Part shown: positions 22,696 to 35,130 of the stretch, one piece after another | Position numbering within the stretch: the stretch's first letter is position 1 | Layout of the letters: each line of letters begins with the position of its first letter | Assembly: GCA_028023455.1 (NCBI GenBank) | Contig: JAQFVV010012434.1 | Location: 5,798,264 to 5,862,263 of the forward strand | From: Epiperipatus broadwayi | Lineage: Eukaryota > Onychophora > Udeonychophora > Euonychophora > Peripatidae | Reading direction: 5' to 3' | Length of the DNA: 64,000 bases | Translations under genes and position numbers: made by a program | Notes under the pieces: model-generated | What the model saw: the letters and a program-made list of their open reading frames with translations, nothing else | Databases searched by the model: none | Told to the model about the DNA's origin: nothing

Positions 22696-25600
22696 TTAAT
22701 TTTTATGTACATATATATATGTGAATTTTATGTGTATTCAACAAAGAATTAATTTTGAAAGATGTTAATAATTTTATTATTTTGACATATTAAAATATAT
22801 TCATCAATTGTACTGCACATCCATGTGCAAATATCAATGCATATCAGACAGAGCCATATAAATAAATTTTAATCATTTATTGTATTTATATGATAATCAA
22901 AATATATTCATTGATATATATACCATTTGTCTGTGTCCACATATCAATAATGTCATATACATATATCAATTCAAATATGTTCATTTATAAAATTATACCA
23001 TGTCTGTGTGCAGATATATATATAAGTGTTGTATATTGAAACATATATGTAAATCACACTTTAATAACTTAAAATTTGTATAGTAATCAAAATCAAAAGG
23101 CTTTTATATGTATAGCCATATTCTGCAGACCTTAATTTCAATTTATATATATATATATATTGTTGTTAATAAACTTGTATGTTATTGTTAAAATTATTCC
23201 AGTGATTTGATTCTAAATAGTTTAGAATATATATTGCATCATCTCTTGATCCCATTAACAATTATAGAGCTTATGTTTTCTGAGCTAGATTCATGCATAA
23301 TCATCTTATATATAAAAAAGGAAGTATATTAATGTATTGGCATCCAGTTTAATTCTAGGTTGATGCTAAACGTATATCTTTAAAATCCATGCAGTACATT
23401 TTATTTAGTTTTTATTAGAAATTAAGTTTATAGTTGGACAGTATACTAATAGTTCTAAATGGCCAGAGCATTGATGATGATAAGCATGTTTTAATATTCT
23501 AGAATTGTTATTATTATATATCCAGATGTATCCAGATGGATAAACACTTAAGTTGGTGCATCCAAATTAATGTTTAAATAATTGTCCCAAGCTGGCAAAA
23601 GCTAAATAATTGGCCTGGTCTACAGTAGATCCATTACAAATCCAGTCACAAGGTTGATTGTTGATTTATTTTATTATTGATCATTCATGATGATGAATGA
23701 CTTATACATATTTATAATGCTGGTAAATTTATAGTTAGTGATACTGATAATTATTATAGTGAATAACTGGGCAGATCTCTCAGAGATTTTTCAAAATCTC
23801 CCATGCGCTTATAATATATAACATTTCTTATATATTTTTGTCATATTAAACATTATTTTAATATCTCTCATGCTCTTACAATATATAACATTACTTATAT
23901 ATTTTCTTCACATTAAACATTACTTTAATATCTCTTACTTTAATATCTTACTTTATTATTTTAACCTCATATCTTAAAATATTATACTTTAAATTTCAGT
24001 ATTTGAAATTATTTTGTATTTTGAGGGAGATTCTATCACCCCACCTCTAATTTATCATTTCTTTATATATTGTACCATCCATTGGTATCTTAGGGTTTAT
24101 ATGATGTATGTTCTTCATATTTGGTGACCAAATTATGTTTTATTTGCTAATTCCCTCATTTAAATATGTCAGGTAATTTTATCAAGGGCAATTATTTTTC
24201 CTGAGCACACAACCCACTGAATGTAACTAAATTTGAATAATAGTTGAGGACAGAAATGGCTTTTAATTTATTTGAAAAATATGATAAGCAAATTATTTTT
24301 TTCTTTTAAAAAAGAAAAATAAATGTTTAGATTAGACATTAAAAAAATACACTCATATATGTACATAATATGACTAACCACAAGTGTTCTTAACTAACCA
24401 ACATTATGACATGAACAAAAATAAAACATAAAAGATGATGAGCTAGTGTCAAGCATGTTGCTAAGCAACCAGCTTGAAAATGAAAAGATAATTCCAATAA
24501 ATATTTATCTTAATAATATTACATCAATGTACATCATGCAACAATAAACAAATACTGCAAGCATGCAAAATGAAAGCTATTGTGTGGTCCAAACAAAAAC
24601 AAAAAAACATAGATACCACTTTCATCTTAGAATTGAAAAGATTGCATGAGAAAGTCAACATCTCGATAGCCAAATTTTTAGAACTAAGCAAGATGTTTGA
24701 TTCTAGAATGAATTTCAGACACACAAGATTAAAAAAGGAATTTATTTCGTTCATGAATATAGATCAAAATGTAAATATACCTAAGTTATAAAAACAAACC
24801 AAATGGTTTAAACTAACTGTAAAAAAAGCTCCAAGTTTGAATAAAATCATTACATGAAAAAAAATAAACAGCAGCTAGTAATCATCAAGAATTGTTCTTT
24901 TTTTATTACACTACTTCCCTATGCAAAGGAACTTTATAAAAATTACATATACTAACAAGGATATTGGAATGTGGTTGGTCTAAAAGAAAAACTGAATGCC
25001 AGCTCTTCATGCCCATAGAAGTGTTATGACATGCAAGATGCTTATATTATTAAACACTGGTTGAGAATGATGATCTTCAGTGGATCTTTTGCATCTTCCA
25101 AGGAATCAACCAGACAGTGCTGATGATCTACAATCCTGGAATGAGTGTCAACTAAACCTATGGACAGTATACCACCCAAGATCTATCACCAGGAGTAAGA
25201 GACATTGAACATAATGGATAGTGATTGCCAGACTCAGGAATTTATCTTATTAATCCAATTGATTTGTTTGTTTTTTTTTAATTTGTTATTTATCATCTTA
25301 TTTTTTATTTTTTTCATTTTTTGCTTTTCATTTTCACATTTGGAAGCTTGTGCTTCAGAAAATGAAGAGTTCATTTTAAGTGTATTTTAAGCATAAAAAG
25401 GGAAGTTAGATTAAGTAAATGCTTTATGGTATTAAATAAAATTTATGTCTACATACACCTCTAGTAGCTTGACATCACATGCCTGAATATGAAATAAGGT
25501 AAGATGATGTTCCACATTAATAGCATACCATAGTGACACAACAGAGTTTTCATTATTTATTAAATGTTTTACTAATATTTGTTATATATTTGTTTTTCTG

Positions 25601-26644
25601 GGTATCTGACTAACTTTCTTGGGTGGATGATATTTCCTATCAACATTAAGGAATTACACATAGATATAGGGAGGTCCTCTCTTCAAAGAAGGATAATCAT
25701 AATCATCATAAATCAGATAGCAAGCGCTATTCTATAAAGAAATTAATTAAAAAGTCAGATTCATGATCTTTTAAAATATTTTTATATTTTAAACTTTGGA
25801 AATAAAGACTGCCAGAGTATAGACTTCTATCACAGGATTTGGAATTAGGATATTCATTGTATTTAACTCTTAAGGTGATAGAAACCCATCCTTGACTCCT
25901 GCAATTATATGTTAATATTGTTAAATTAGATTGTTATTTAATAAATGTTGTTAAGTTATTTCAATCAATTTGGTCTCTGCCTTGTCATTATCATCATGCA
26001 TTCACACCACTAAATATATATAAATGCTAAACATTAATATCCACACATCTCATGTGTATACTGATATTAGAATATTCTGGGAGAGTGCATTAATTGATTC
26101 TCACTTATATAGAGGGGCAGCAGTTGTTAACCTGAGTAAGCTAATCTCTGAAGAGAGCTGAGTATGAATTTTCCCTGAGTTCAAATAGTGAGGCATAATG
26201 GAGCCAAAAAGGGGGTGAGATGTGGATGAACTAGTCCAAATTATATCTAGATTTAATGAGTAAACATTGAGCTAGCCCATTGAAGGTAGATGGTTCATAG
26301 GCTCCTATCCAAGGATTTCAAATCCAACCATAGTTAGATGTGCCCCCCCCTTTCTTGTGATACCGACTGGCCCATTACATTATATTAAAACAAATTATCA
26401 TCTTATAATTTTTAATATTATTTACTAGAATTCTATACAGAGTAGTACATTTATGTTTAGAGAATTACTGTCATTTAAATAACCTGAGATTAAATTTATT
26501 ACTATTGCAACTTTTACTAAATCTAATAAATCTATATAAGTAGATATGTTTATATGGATTGAAAACTATTGTATTGAAATTATATAATTTATAAGATAAA
26601 TAATTATAAATAAAGGATGGGTATTAAATATCTCTAAGAATTTC
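22696..26644. other. A+T-rich spacer with small repeats
   Basis: Contains (TA)n near 23142-23160, a 67-bp tandem near 23796-23929 and A+T-rich filler. Open frames at 24524-24791 overlap on both strands and 25205-25390 is T-rich; none shows a domain. The stretch 24960-25210 is less A+T-rich but unassigned. Confidence 0.5.
23796..23929. repeat. 67-bp tandem duplication
   Basis: Units beginning ATCTC(C/T)CATG at 23796 and 23863, each with AATATATAACATT and ATTAAACATTA.TTTAAT; a third partial start follows at 23930. Confidence 0.7.
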
Positions 26645-26765
26645 ATCATTATATACATTAAGTTATTTATACAGGCTATTTGAAAAGCTTGTTAAGAGCT
26701 ATTTGCAAATTCATTATATAACATTTGTAATACAAGCTTGTTAAATTAGGTCATGTGGCATATGA
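26645..26765 (-). mobile_element. Foldback family C fragment
   Basis: The reverse complement matches the outer end of the 58948 element in order: ATCAAGTCATAT, ACATGAC, CTTGTATTACAAATGTTATATAATGA, CAATAGCT and AACAAGCTTTTCA. It stops before the ribozyme region. Confidence 0.7.
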
Positions 26766-29356
26766 CTTGATTTCATTGTAATATATATATATATATATAT
26801 TCATACGAATGTTTTCATAGATGGCAGATATAAAAATCATGTTTTGTAGGTTTATCTATATAATATATTGTAACCGGACCACCATACAACCCCTTTATTA
26901 CCTTGGTTGTAACAATTTCCTGATGAGCATGTTGCAGGAAGGAACTATCAATTGGCATTCCCCAGTGCAGATCTTAACCCCCCCCCTACAACAATATTTC
27001 CTGATCATCAGAGGATGTAGCACCATAGAGACTGGAAGCATCTAGACATTTCTATGCTTGGTTTTCCAAATGGTGCCACTAGAGTCCATCTCACTACAAC
27101 CTGATTTACGTAGATCTAGTTATGCCAGACATGGCTCAGGAGGCATGAAATTCTCATGAACAAGTGCACTGAATGATGAGTGATGCAATAAAAAATAGAA
27201 TTGAACAACTGGATAACTAAAATTAATTTTAAGTAACAACAATTTTATTTAACAAATTCATTTGCAAGTTCTTCTAATAAAGTTCCTTTATATCCATGTG
27301 ATGACTCATTTATCTTTATTATTTTCTTTTCTCAATTATAGAAAATAATGATTTTCTTTCTTAGATTGATGAATCTTAATAAAGATTTGTACTTTTTTTT
27401 TAATTGCAGATTTAAACATATTTGTTGTCTTTTTTTCTTTTTAATTTGACCAAACTGTATTTTTAAATGGGGGGGGTCTTTTGAATATATATGTGGAACA
27501 GTATATCTGTTTCAATATATATATTGCAACAAAAAGATTGGACAATAGAATTTTTGGGAATTAAATTAAGTATACATGTTAAGTTTATTTAATAAATTTT
27601 TATTTTACAAAAATATAATGATAATATTTAAAGAAATAATCTTAATTTTAATAAAATATATTTATTAACAATAATCAAATGTTCAAGAAATACAAAACAT
27701 TAAGACAACAAAATAAACACCAGGGTTTATTAGTGGGATTTATTATTTTAGAATAAAAATATAATTTTAATCTTCAAATATTACAGTAACTGTATGATTC
27801 ATTTAAATTTAAGACATATCAAAAACTAGTTCATATGCCTCAACATAATAATATTTATAAATTGAGTAAAGAATTAGTAATTATTTAACAATACTAAAGG
27901 ATTACAGAAATAAATTAGTAATGATATTTCTCATTCAATTTTCATTCTATCGCTGTTTTTATTTTATATGCATATTTTTAACTGCAATTTTTTAAAATTC
28001 AAATTTAGTTTATTTTAAAAAATAAAATCCAGCATAATTAATGTTGTATATGGAATTGTAGATCATCAAGGGGACCACAAGAAGATCTAAAAGACAAACT
28101 TTAACAAATCTTTCTTTTAATATTTAACAAAGTTTCTTCCATTTTTATCTATTCATCTTACATTTGACAGCGAGTAATGATTTATCCATTCTGTTTTGGA
28201 TTAACCTACAATATCCTAATACACATCATCCACTATCTTGAAATATATTTGCAAACATATAATCTACCCATTAACTCTAAATAATAATTTGTTACATAAA
28301 AAAATTACAAATTAGGAATAGATAGACAGATTGCTTTAACAAATGAAATTTTCATTGAGGACACAAACTTTTCATAATCTTTCCTTAAGAATTGAATATT
28401 TGCAAAACACAGTATATTAATAAATATATAAGTGACTCAAGTGAATATTTATATATAAGTGAAGTTATTATGGTTTCTGAAGGTCTCTAATAGTCTTTCA
28501 AATGGGGGAATCACACAAAAAAATATCCATAGATAAGTTACTTTTATTCAGTTATTTCCAAAATACATTGACAGCAGTTATAGAGGCAGGTAAACAATAA
28601 ATTTGGTTAAGCAAAATTTTCAATAAATAATATATTTATTTCTTAGAAATTAGCTATTGATCCCTCCTCCATTTAAGCTGTGGTGCAGATATTTATGCAC
28701 TGCTATTTTATTGTAGTGTCATGGATTTTGGAGTTAAAAATTATAACAAACGTAACTGTTCTTTTTTTTTTTTAGAAAAAAAAGTAGTTATACTTTTCTG
28801 TATGAAGGTATCTATAAAATTAATAATGAAATTCTAACATTTTAGAGGGTAGAAAAAATAAAAATTTTGAAAAAAATTTAGGATTGAAAAAATTAAGATA
28901 TGCTGTTGATAGAGTTATTTTCTCTCTTATTTTTTATTCTCAGTTTGCTGGAAGCAGAATAATTTTCTTTATAAAAATAATTTAGAACATTTTCAATTTT
29001 GGTTTAAACAAATAAATATAAATTAAACCTTTTTTCTAATGTAAAATAATATTATTTTTCAAGATCATTGATCAAATAGTAAAGACATTTCAATCATAAG
29101 ATTTTTTTTTCCTTTTAGTATTGATAAATTCACTAAACAAATTTTTATCAAATTAAATAAAGCATTCAAAATAAACAAAAAGATTAAATACCTTTATATA
29201 CCACAATTGTTATTATTTTTTTAAAATGGAAAATATATTAATGAATGGGTTGAACGATATCAATCAAAAGTCTTAGATATACATATTATTTCAATATATC
29301 ATCAAAAATGGAAATTAATAAAATCCATTATACTGTTCTTTTATATAAATTATAAA
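26766..29356. other. A+T-rich spacer
   Basis: (AT)n at 26779-26801, short C and G runs (26979-26986, 27470-27476). No gene or RNA recognised. The 26821-27045 frame has no domain. Confidence 0.5.
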
Positions 29357-29491
29357 AATAAAAATCATATAGTCAAGTGTTGGTGGCCTAGTTGTTAGCA
29401 TAGCTGCTTTCCAAGCCACTGGGCTGGGTTAACTTCCCAGTCAAAGCATTTGACATATGGAAAAAAAAAAAAAATAAATAAAAATCATATA
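29357..29491 (+). mobile_element. tRNA-Gly-derived SINE with target-site duplications
   Basis: A tRNA-like head is followed by a short linker and an A-rich tail starting at 29461. Identical 15-base direct repeats AATAAAAATCATATA lie at 29357-29371 and 29477-29491, the signature of LINE-mediated insertion. The body between them is about 105 bases, so it is either a very short SINE or a retroposed tRNA pseudogene. Confidence 0.85.
29377..29448 (+). pseudogene. tRNA-Gly(TCC)-like retropseudogene
   Basis: 72 bases with a glycine-tRNA layout: a GTGTTGG/CAAAGC acceptor (mostly paired), an A box TAGTTGTTAGCATAGCTGC, an anticodon loop CTTTCCAAG giving TCC, and a decayed B box GGTTAACTTCC. The T-loop substitution and the downstream A tail plus target duplications argue against a functional tRNA gene. 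Confidence 0.75.
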
Positions 29492-30294
29492 CATAAAAAC
29501 CTTTTTCAGCAAAAGGTTTTAATATATATATACACACATAATGAGCCATGAATTGTGTTGTATTACAATACAAGATTTCAATTATATGCTATTCAGAAAA
29601 TATATAAATTTAAAAAAATAATAACAAACAATAAAAACATTGAAATTTACAAACATATTACATTTTAAAAATCTTGGTATGGTTGTGCCTTTTTTCCCCT
29701 TGCTAAATATGTTCTCAAATCTCTAAAGTGACTTTATTAAATAACATTTTCTTCATGGTTCAGTATCACAGATATAATCGCGTCTAAAGAATTTTTGCTT
29801 TGCATTTTTTTTTTTTTCAAAAACATTTTTTACTGTTGTATATTCTGTATAACAATGAGTGATAAATAATAAAATAAAAAAGGATATATATTATTTTTAA
29901 TGACAATACTTAAATGAAAAAATGAAAATCATTGATCTAGTAATGAAAGATAAAAAATTGTATTCAGAAGATAGAAGCAGATTCATAAAAATTTTGTTTG
30001 TGCTTCTAAAATAGCTAAAGTTTAACTAAAGTAAAAAATAACTTTTTGATTAAAATGTAAAAAGCTTTAAATCTATGGCTAAATGATATGGATTGTAAGA
30101 ACATTATAGCTGATAGTTCTGAACCAGAAAGTATGTTTTATTTTTTTTAATCAATGTAAATGATTACACACAAACAGTACTGTTAATATATATATAAGTA
30201 TGCTTTATTGATTTATTATTAATAACTATATTATTGTTTTTTAAACATTTTATTTATATTACAATTTTAATTTCTAAATTCTTTTTCACTTTTC
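29492..30294. other. A+T-rich spacer
   Basis: No gene or RNA recognised; T-runs near 29807 and 30140. Confidence 0.5.
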
Positions 30295-30985
30295 TCAGCA
30301 TTTGTCATCATTACTTTTGATTTCTTCACTAAATTTAATCACCATCTCTTTTTTACCCACCCTTGTGCAAGTCTTCAGCATAACTTCCATATCTTCCCTA
30401 CTTTCTGTGACATAAAAGATATCATCAGCAAATAAAAGACCTGATAAGATATACACTCCCTTGCCATCTATTAATGATATCTCTATCCCTCTTCCCATAC
30501 TTTCTATTGCTCTCTCCATTTCTCTCAAATATAACTAAAACAAAATAAGTGACATAGGGCATTCTTTCTTTAGTCCCACCCCATTTTTAATTCTGATTCT
30601 ATATTTTCTAATTGATATGCACAGTAATTATTGTCATACAATCTCTTAATAAGATCTACTAAAGTTTCATTCATTCCCAAATTTACTAAATGTACCCATA
30701 ATTTATTTCTATAATATGCCTTCTCTAATTCTATAAAAACCATATATAACTGCATACCTGTATTCCTACTCATATCTATAAGTTATGTGATTACAAATAA
30801 ACTATTTACTATATGCTTAGCTGATCAAAAACCTTCTTGCATTTCTCACGCTATATCATTTTCTTCCATCCATTTTGTGACCCTTCCAGTCACCATATAT
30901 GCAAAAACTATACATAACACTGACGTTACCACTATTGGTCGATAATTGCTTAATTTTCTATGATCCTTACCTTTTTTTAATGGTC
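30295..30985 (-). pseudogene. Non-LTR retrotransposon (LINE) reverse transcriptase relic
   Basis: Reading on the minus strand, about 30985-30850 gives HRKLSNYRPIVVTSV (the LINE RT 'NYRP' block). 30570-30773 gives LYMVFIELEKAY, where the first catalytic aspartate of the D-x-x-x-A block appears as E. 30295-30528 gives GLLFADDIFYVTES with an intact FADD catalytic box followed by VMLKTCTRVGKKEMVIKFSEE. Stops and frameshifts separate the pieces. Endonuclease and the 3' end are not seen, so only the RT middle survives. Clade is uncertain. Confidence 0.85.
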
Positions 30986-31261
30986 ATTAGCATGAAGTAG
31001 GTAGCACCATCTGACACCAATAGTCATTGTTTACCAATATTATTTTACATTAAAAGTATAAATAAGAATTCAACAGCAATTATATTTATTAAAACATACA
31101 ATATTAATAACAAAAATATTATTAATAAATTATATATTATTATTTTATTTAATATTTTTTATTCTTATATTTTATCTAATTAATTTGAATTTATTCAATA
31201 GATTAATCATGAAATAAGAATATACTGATTGAAATATAAGTTATTTTTTATGTAATCATCT

Positions 31262-31454
31262 ATCATTAAATGTTGAACATCTAGGAAATTTTAAACTTTA
31301 TTTAAACTTTTCCTAATACAAACAATAGTTTGTAATAACACACAAAGACAACACAGGTTAGTGGATTAATATCTTTGGATCTTATTTCTAACAGTTGTTT
31401 GTATTTAGGAAAGTTTAAATATTAAAATTTTCTAGACATTCAACATTTAATGAT
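31262..31454. mobile_element. Foldback MITE with about 65-bp inverted repeats
   Basis: The left arm starts ATCATTAAATGTTGAACATC and continues CTAGGAAATTTTAA...TTTAAACTTTTCCTAATACAAACAA. The right arm is its reverse complement, ending TTCAACATTTAATGAT. About 60 bases separate the arms. No clear target duplication. Confidence 0.7.
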
Positions 31455-32096
31455 CAATGTTGGAAATAACCCAACATATTATTCCTTCTAAAATCCTATC
31501 ATCACAAACCTTCAGGAAAAGTCATTGTTGTTATGTCTGTTTGTTTTTTGCTATTGTTTGAAAAATTATCTTAAAAGTAACATTAAGTGCATTTTTATTT
31601 TTATACCAGAAACTTTTAAAAAATGTTTCATTTATTTATATTATTGGCCAAATAAAATTTGAGAAGCATAACAAGGGTTGCTACAATGAAAACTATTAGA
31701 TTGAATAACTAGTAGAACAAATACTTTTTCTCACTAAATTAAGATTTACAAAAAAAAAAATGCAAAAACATTCAATAACATTAAAATAGCAAACATCTTT
31801 ACCATATAGTTATCAATTTAATTTACTTACATTTTGCTATCTCTACTGTTTAAAATGTATTGTACATATTTTTGTCTAAAAATATTTTACATATGTATAT
31901 TGTAATAATTTCTACCAAGAGACATAAAAGCCGAATTTAAAATCGGATTAATGTTGATATAAAAAAATCAATAACTAGGAACGAAATTGTTGTACATATT
32001 TTTGTTTAAAAATATTATCTAGCTAAGCACATATATTATAACAATTTTAATAGTTATATTTATAAAGTGCATACTCATTACTTAAAGTAATATTTA
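31455..32096. other. A+T-rich spacer
   Basis: Contains two similar stretches TTGTACATATTTTTGT.TAAAAATATT (about 31860 and 31991), suggesting a small diverged duplication. Nothing coding recognised. Confidence 0.45.
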
Positions 32097-32100
32097 TTAA

Positions 32101-32223
32101 GGCTATAACTTTAAGATTATGCACTTAAAAAATAACAGTAGGGACCTCTAGTTTCTTAAATAAATTTTGTGTTAAAGATTTGCAGAAGTCCTTGCTGTCG
32201 AGCGCAGTCTTAAGGTTATAGCC
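32101..32223. mobile_element. 123-bp MITE flanked by TTAA
   Basis: Terminal inverted repeats GGCTATAACTTTAAGATT and (on the right, complemented) GGCTATAACCTTAAGACT. TTAA sits directly outside both ends (32097-32100, 32224-32227). TTAA duplication is typical of piggyBac-type elements, though the termini do not start CCC. No coding capacity. Confidence 0.7.
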
Positions 32224-32227
32224 TTAA

Positions 32228-33731
32228 TAATTTTAATAGTAAATGTGAATTTAAAAACTGAATAATGATGACGGCAAAAAAATTTTTTAAATGTGTGTCT
32301 TTGCAAAATGGTAAACATCTAAACTTAATTATTATTTGTTCTTACTTCTATCTCTAATAATAAAAATGGTGTGCATACAGTGGATTTTTTCAAAAATACG
32401 TGGAAATCCCAATATGTGCTGCATCAATTATACATTATCTGGAAAAAAGTATAAATAAACAAGCATATATATAATATATAGGGTATATGCGCACAGACTT
32501 TCACATGACCCATCACTCTCCACTCTATCTCATAACACTGATACACTTGAACACATATATGTTGAAAAGATAAATAATCACCAATATATGTATTTCATGC
32601 TAAACCAGCAATTATCAGTTGGTCCAGATAAACACCTCTACACATATATGCTATGGTGCTCAGATATATATTAAGATAGCCAATCTTCATACTTTAAAGG
32701 ACAGGCTTCAATCTGCTCTACACTCCAACTGTTCAACTGTCCATCCAATTGAAATGGAATGCTCAAAGGCCACCCTGAGACATATATATATATAAAGATT
32801 AAAATTTCATAAATTTAATAAATTTTACAATATAGTAGCAGCCATTTTTTATCTCAAAATACTGTACATAATCATTTGTATTATTATTTATTTGAGTTAT
32901 TTAATAAAAAAAACCATACATTTTATTATTTCTGATTTTTTCCCAATACTTTGATATGGTACTTTATGCAATAAACTATTTTCTAAGTATAATACTATGA
33001 TTTTTATAAAATTTAAGAAAATTTATAAAAAAAATATCTTTCTTAAGCAGTAAAATGAAAGTTTGTATCAAAAATTAACTGAGAATCTAAAATGAGTAAT
33101 TGCAAATAGGGGTAGACAACTATATAGATTCTGAAGTAAATGTGGATTTTAAACATCAATAAAAACTTTTTCAGTAAACAAAAACTGTACTCAGAAAATA
33201 GTTTATGTCTATAAAATAATATATTCATAGAGATGAGAAGTGATTGTTAAGTGTGGAAGAAAAATATAAATTTGAAGATCTATTGATTAAGAGTAGAAGC
33301 AAAGAGGCCATAAAAGCAAAATGTCAAATCTTTTAAATATGAATTAGATTAATCGTAAAGTGCTTATTTTGAAATAGTGATTCACATTTATTTATTGATA
33401 TGGTTTTCAGAGCAAAAAATAAACTATTTTCACATATAAAATTAAGTGATTATTTTCTTAAGTGGCCATACGATGCAGAAGCGCAATGATAGAAAGAGAT
33501 TAAACTTTTAACTTTGTCACTCTATCATTTCCCTAAATCACATGATAAAATTTCACATGAATAAAATATATTCATAAATTGTTAAAGGTAGAGAATATTA
33601 CTATCAAAATATATCTAAGATGAAATAATCCTCTGTATTCTTCAAAAAGTATTTATGAATTTTCTACTTGTTTAATGCAAAAAGACAAAATTTTAAAACA
33701 AAACTTAAATCCAGATAATAGTAATAATAAT
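32228..33731. other. A+T-rich spacer
   Basis: Mostly A/T tracts. A less A+T-rich segment at 32500-32790 is unassigned, and the 33043-33228 frame has no recognised domain. Confidence 0.5.
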
Positions 33732-33882
33732 AAGTCAGATGTCACATGACTTATATATAGCTTGCACTTACAAATATGTAAAATTAAGAGCGTACTAATA
33801 GTTCTAAACAAGCTTTTTTTTTATTTATTTATGATAAATGCTACTACAAGAGAAGACATTCAAATCATTTTTATCTTGGATT

Positions 33883-33938
33883 GTCCCCATCCCCAGACCG
33901 GTTTCGACCTATGGGTCTCTTCAGTGAGGAGTTGGGAC
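33883..33938 (-). ncRNA. Hammerhead ribozyme, type I, left arm of B2
   Basis: Self-cleaving RNA motif. On the minus strand: CTGAAGA, stem II GACC-CATA-GGTC, GAAA, palindromic stem III ACCGGT, cleavage triplet GTC. Predicted cut between 33896 and 33895. Stem I is TCA/TGGGGA plus GTCCC/GGGAC, divided by an asymmetric internal loop, as in natural hammerheads where this loop contacts loop II. All invariant core positions are present. With a stem III this short, two RNAs may pair through ACCGGT to form a dimeric hammerhead. Confidence 0.85.
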
Positions 33939-34156
33939 ATTAGATTTAAAAAACCAACTCAAGCAACACATTTATCTAAAAGTTAATTGTTAGAAGAAGA
34001 CCTGAAACTTTTAGACATCTACATGTCTTTAAAGTCAGCTCTCCAACTGAAAAAATCATATGGGCCTGAACTTAATTCAGATACTCCATATATTAGTAGG
34101 CTTAGCCATTTACTTTTAGATAAATGCTTTGCTTGAGTTGGTTTTTTAAATCTAAT

Positions 34157-34212
34157 GTCCCAACTCCTCACTGAAGAGACCCATAGGTCGAAACCGGTCT
34201 GGGGATGGGGAC
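34157..34212 (+). ncRNA. Hammerhead ribozyme, type I, right arm of B2
   Basis: Same structure as its inverted partner: CTGAAGA, GACC-CATA-GGTC, GAAA, ACCGGT, GTC, with predicted cleavage between 34199 and 34200. Stem I: 6 pairs next to the core (one G-U), a 2/3 internal loop, then GTCCC/GGGAC. The core shows no departure from the hammerhead consensus. Confidence 0.87.
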
Positions 34213-34569
34213 AATCCAAGATAAAAATGATTTGAATGTCTTCTCTTGTAGTAGCATTTATCATAAATTAAAAAAAAAAAAACCTTGTTTAGAGCTATTA
34301 GCACGCTCTTAATTTTAAATCCAGATATTAATATCAACAAATTATTGGGTTTTAAAAAAGTCACAGAAGACTATCTAATTGTGAATGCAGTTATGAATAT
34401 TTGAACTTACAATATATAATATCAAATGATCTCAGTTTTCTATGCTTATGCAAGCTGTTAAAACAGAAGCAAAACTCTCCATATAGTAGTGCCACACAGT
34501 CAATCCAGAATAATCAATGGATGCAAGAAGGTTTGAACATAAAATTTCTATCTAGGACCTATACATTCA

Positions 34570-34625
34570 ATATTTCCAGACTAGTTGCTAGCTTGTGACT
34601 TTCATCAGTGAGAAGCCTTGGATTT
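34570..34625 (-). ncRNA. Decayed hammerhead motif, left arm of A2
   Basis: The minus strand keeps CTGATGA and ACTAGTC, but GAAA has become GCAA and stem II is poorly paired. Confidence 0.5.
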
Positions 34626-34964
34626 GAGAGCATTACACCTAGATTTTAGGATCAACTGCAACCCTCTAGCAGCCACCTTTTTATGTAAGCATATGAAATT
34701 GTGATCCTGTGATGCTTAGGGGTTTAATAACAATACTTTAAAATGGGATGATGGTCACTATGGTCATTAAAAAACCAAAGATGGCAAAATATTGAGCTAT
34801 TGAACTGAATTCAGATTTATGTGACTACACATATGAATAATCTTGGATTGAAAACATTATTGTGTTTTCATTTTGGTATCATAGCTTTATAGCTAACTAA
34901 ATAGGTAAAACGTGGCTGCTGGAGGGTTATATTAGATTTTAAGATCTAGATGCAGTGCTTCATA

Positions 34965-35022
34965 TTCAAGCCTTCTCACTGATGAAAGTCACAACCTGGA
35001 AAGTAGTCTGAGAATATAGGAT
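34965..35022 (+). ncRNA. Decayed hammerhead motif, right arm of A2
   Basis: CTGATGA, GGAAAG and AGTAGTC remain in order; stem II (AAGTCACAACCTG) no longer pairs and stem III has lost its palindrome. Confidence 0.5.
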
Positions 35023-35130
35023 GAGTAGACACTAGATAAGGATTGTATACTTAAACCTTCTTGCATCCATTGATAACCCTAGATTGCACTGGATGGCACT
35101 AATGTATGGAGGGTATTGCCTCTGTTTTAA

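Larger units (their letters stand above)
33732..34316. mobile_element. Foldback family B, full copy B2 with paired ribozymes
   Basis: The arms are long inverted repeats: the left AAGAGCGTACTAATAGTTCTAAACAAGC is mirrored by CTTGTTTAGAGCTATTAGCACGCTCTT on the right, and both continue through GATAAATGCTACTACAAGAGAAGACATTCAAATCATTTTTATCTTGGATTGTCCCCATCC in mirror image. Outside the left arm is the AAGTCA...CACATGACTTAT outer block shared with families B and C. The centre (about 33990-34110) is unique and shared with family C. Mirror-image ORFs at 33762-33986 and 34019-34264 are by-products of the palindrome. Confidence 0.88.
34458..35130. mobile_element. Foldback family A, full-length copy A2
   Basis: Termini TTAAAACAGA...TCTGTTTTAA. 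Arms of about 220 bases (left about 34458-34680, right about 34915-35130) carry the family A blocks in mirror image (AATCAATGGATGCAAGAAGG, CCTATACATTCAATATTTCCAGACTAGT, GCAACCCTCTAGCAGCCAC). The centre of about 230 bases includes GATTGAAAACATTATTGTGTTTTC, found also in A3. Hammerhead motifs are present in both arms but degraded. Confidence 0.82.

Noticed and set aside
26138-26170. CTGAAGAGAG similar to a ribozyme core
   Set aside because: No GAAA box or stem I partner follows at the right distance.
26907-26945. CTGATGAGCATGTTGCAGGAAGG
   Set aside because: A possible stem II is present, but GAAA is absent and no stem III/I pairing was found.
33762-34364. Several 70-81-codon frames with near-identical residues on both strands
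   Set aside because: Produced by the family B inverted repeat; the conserved part is the ribozyme, not a protein.
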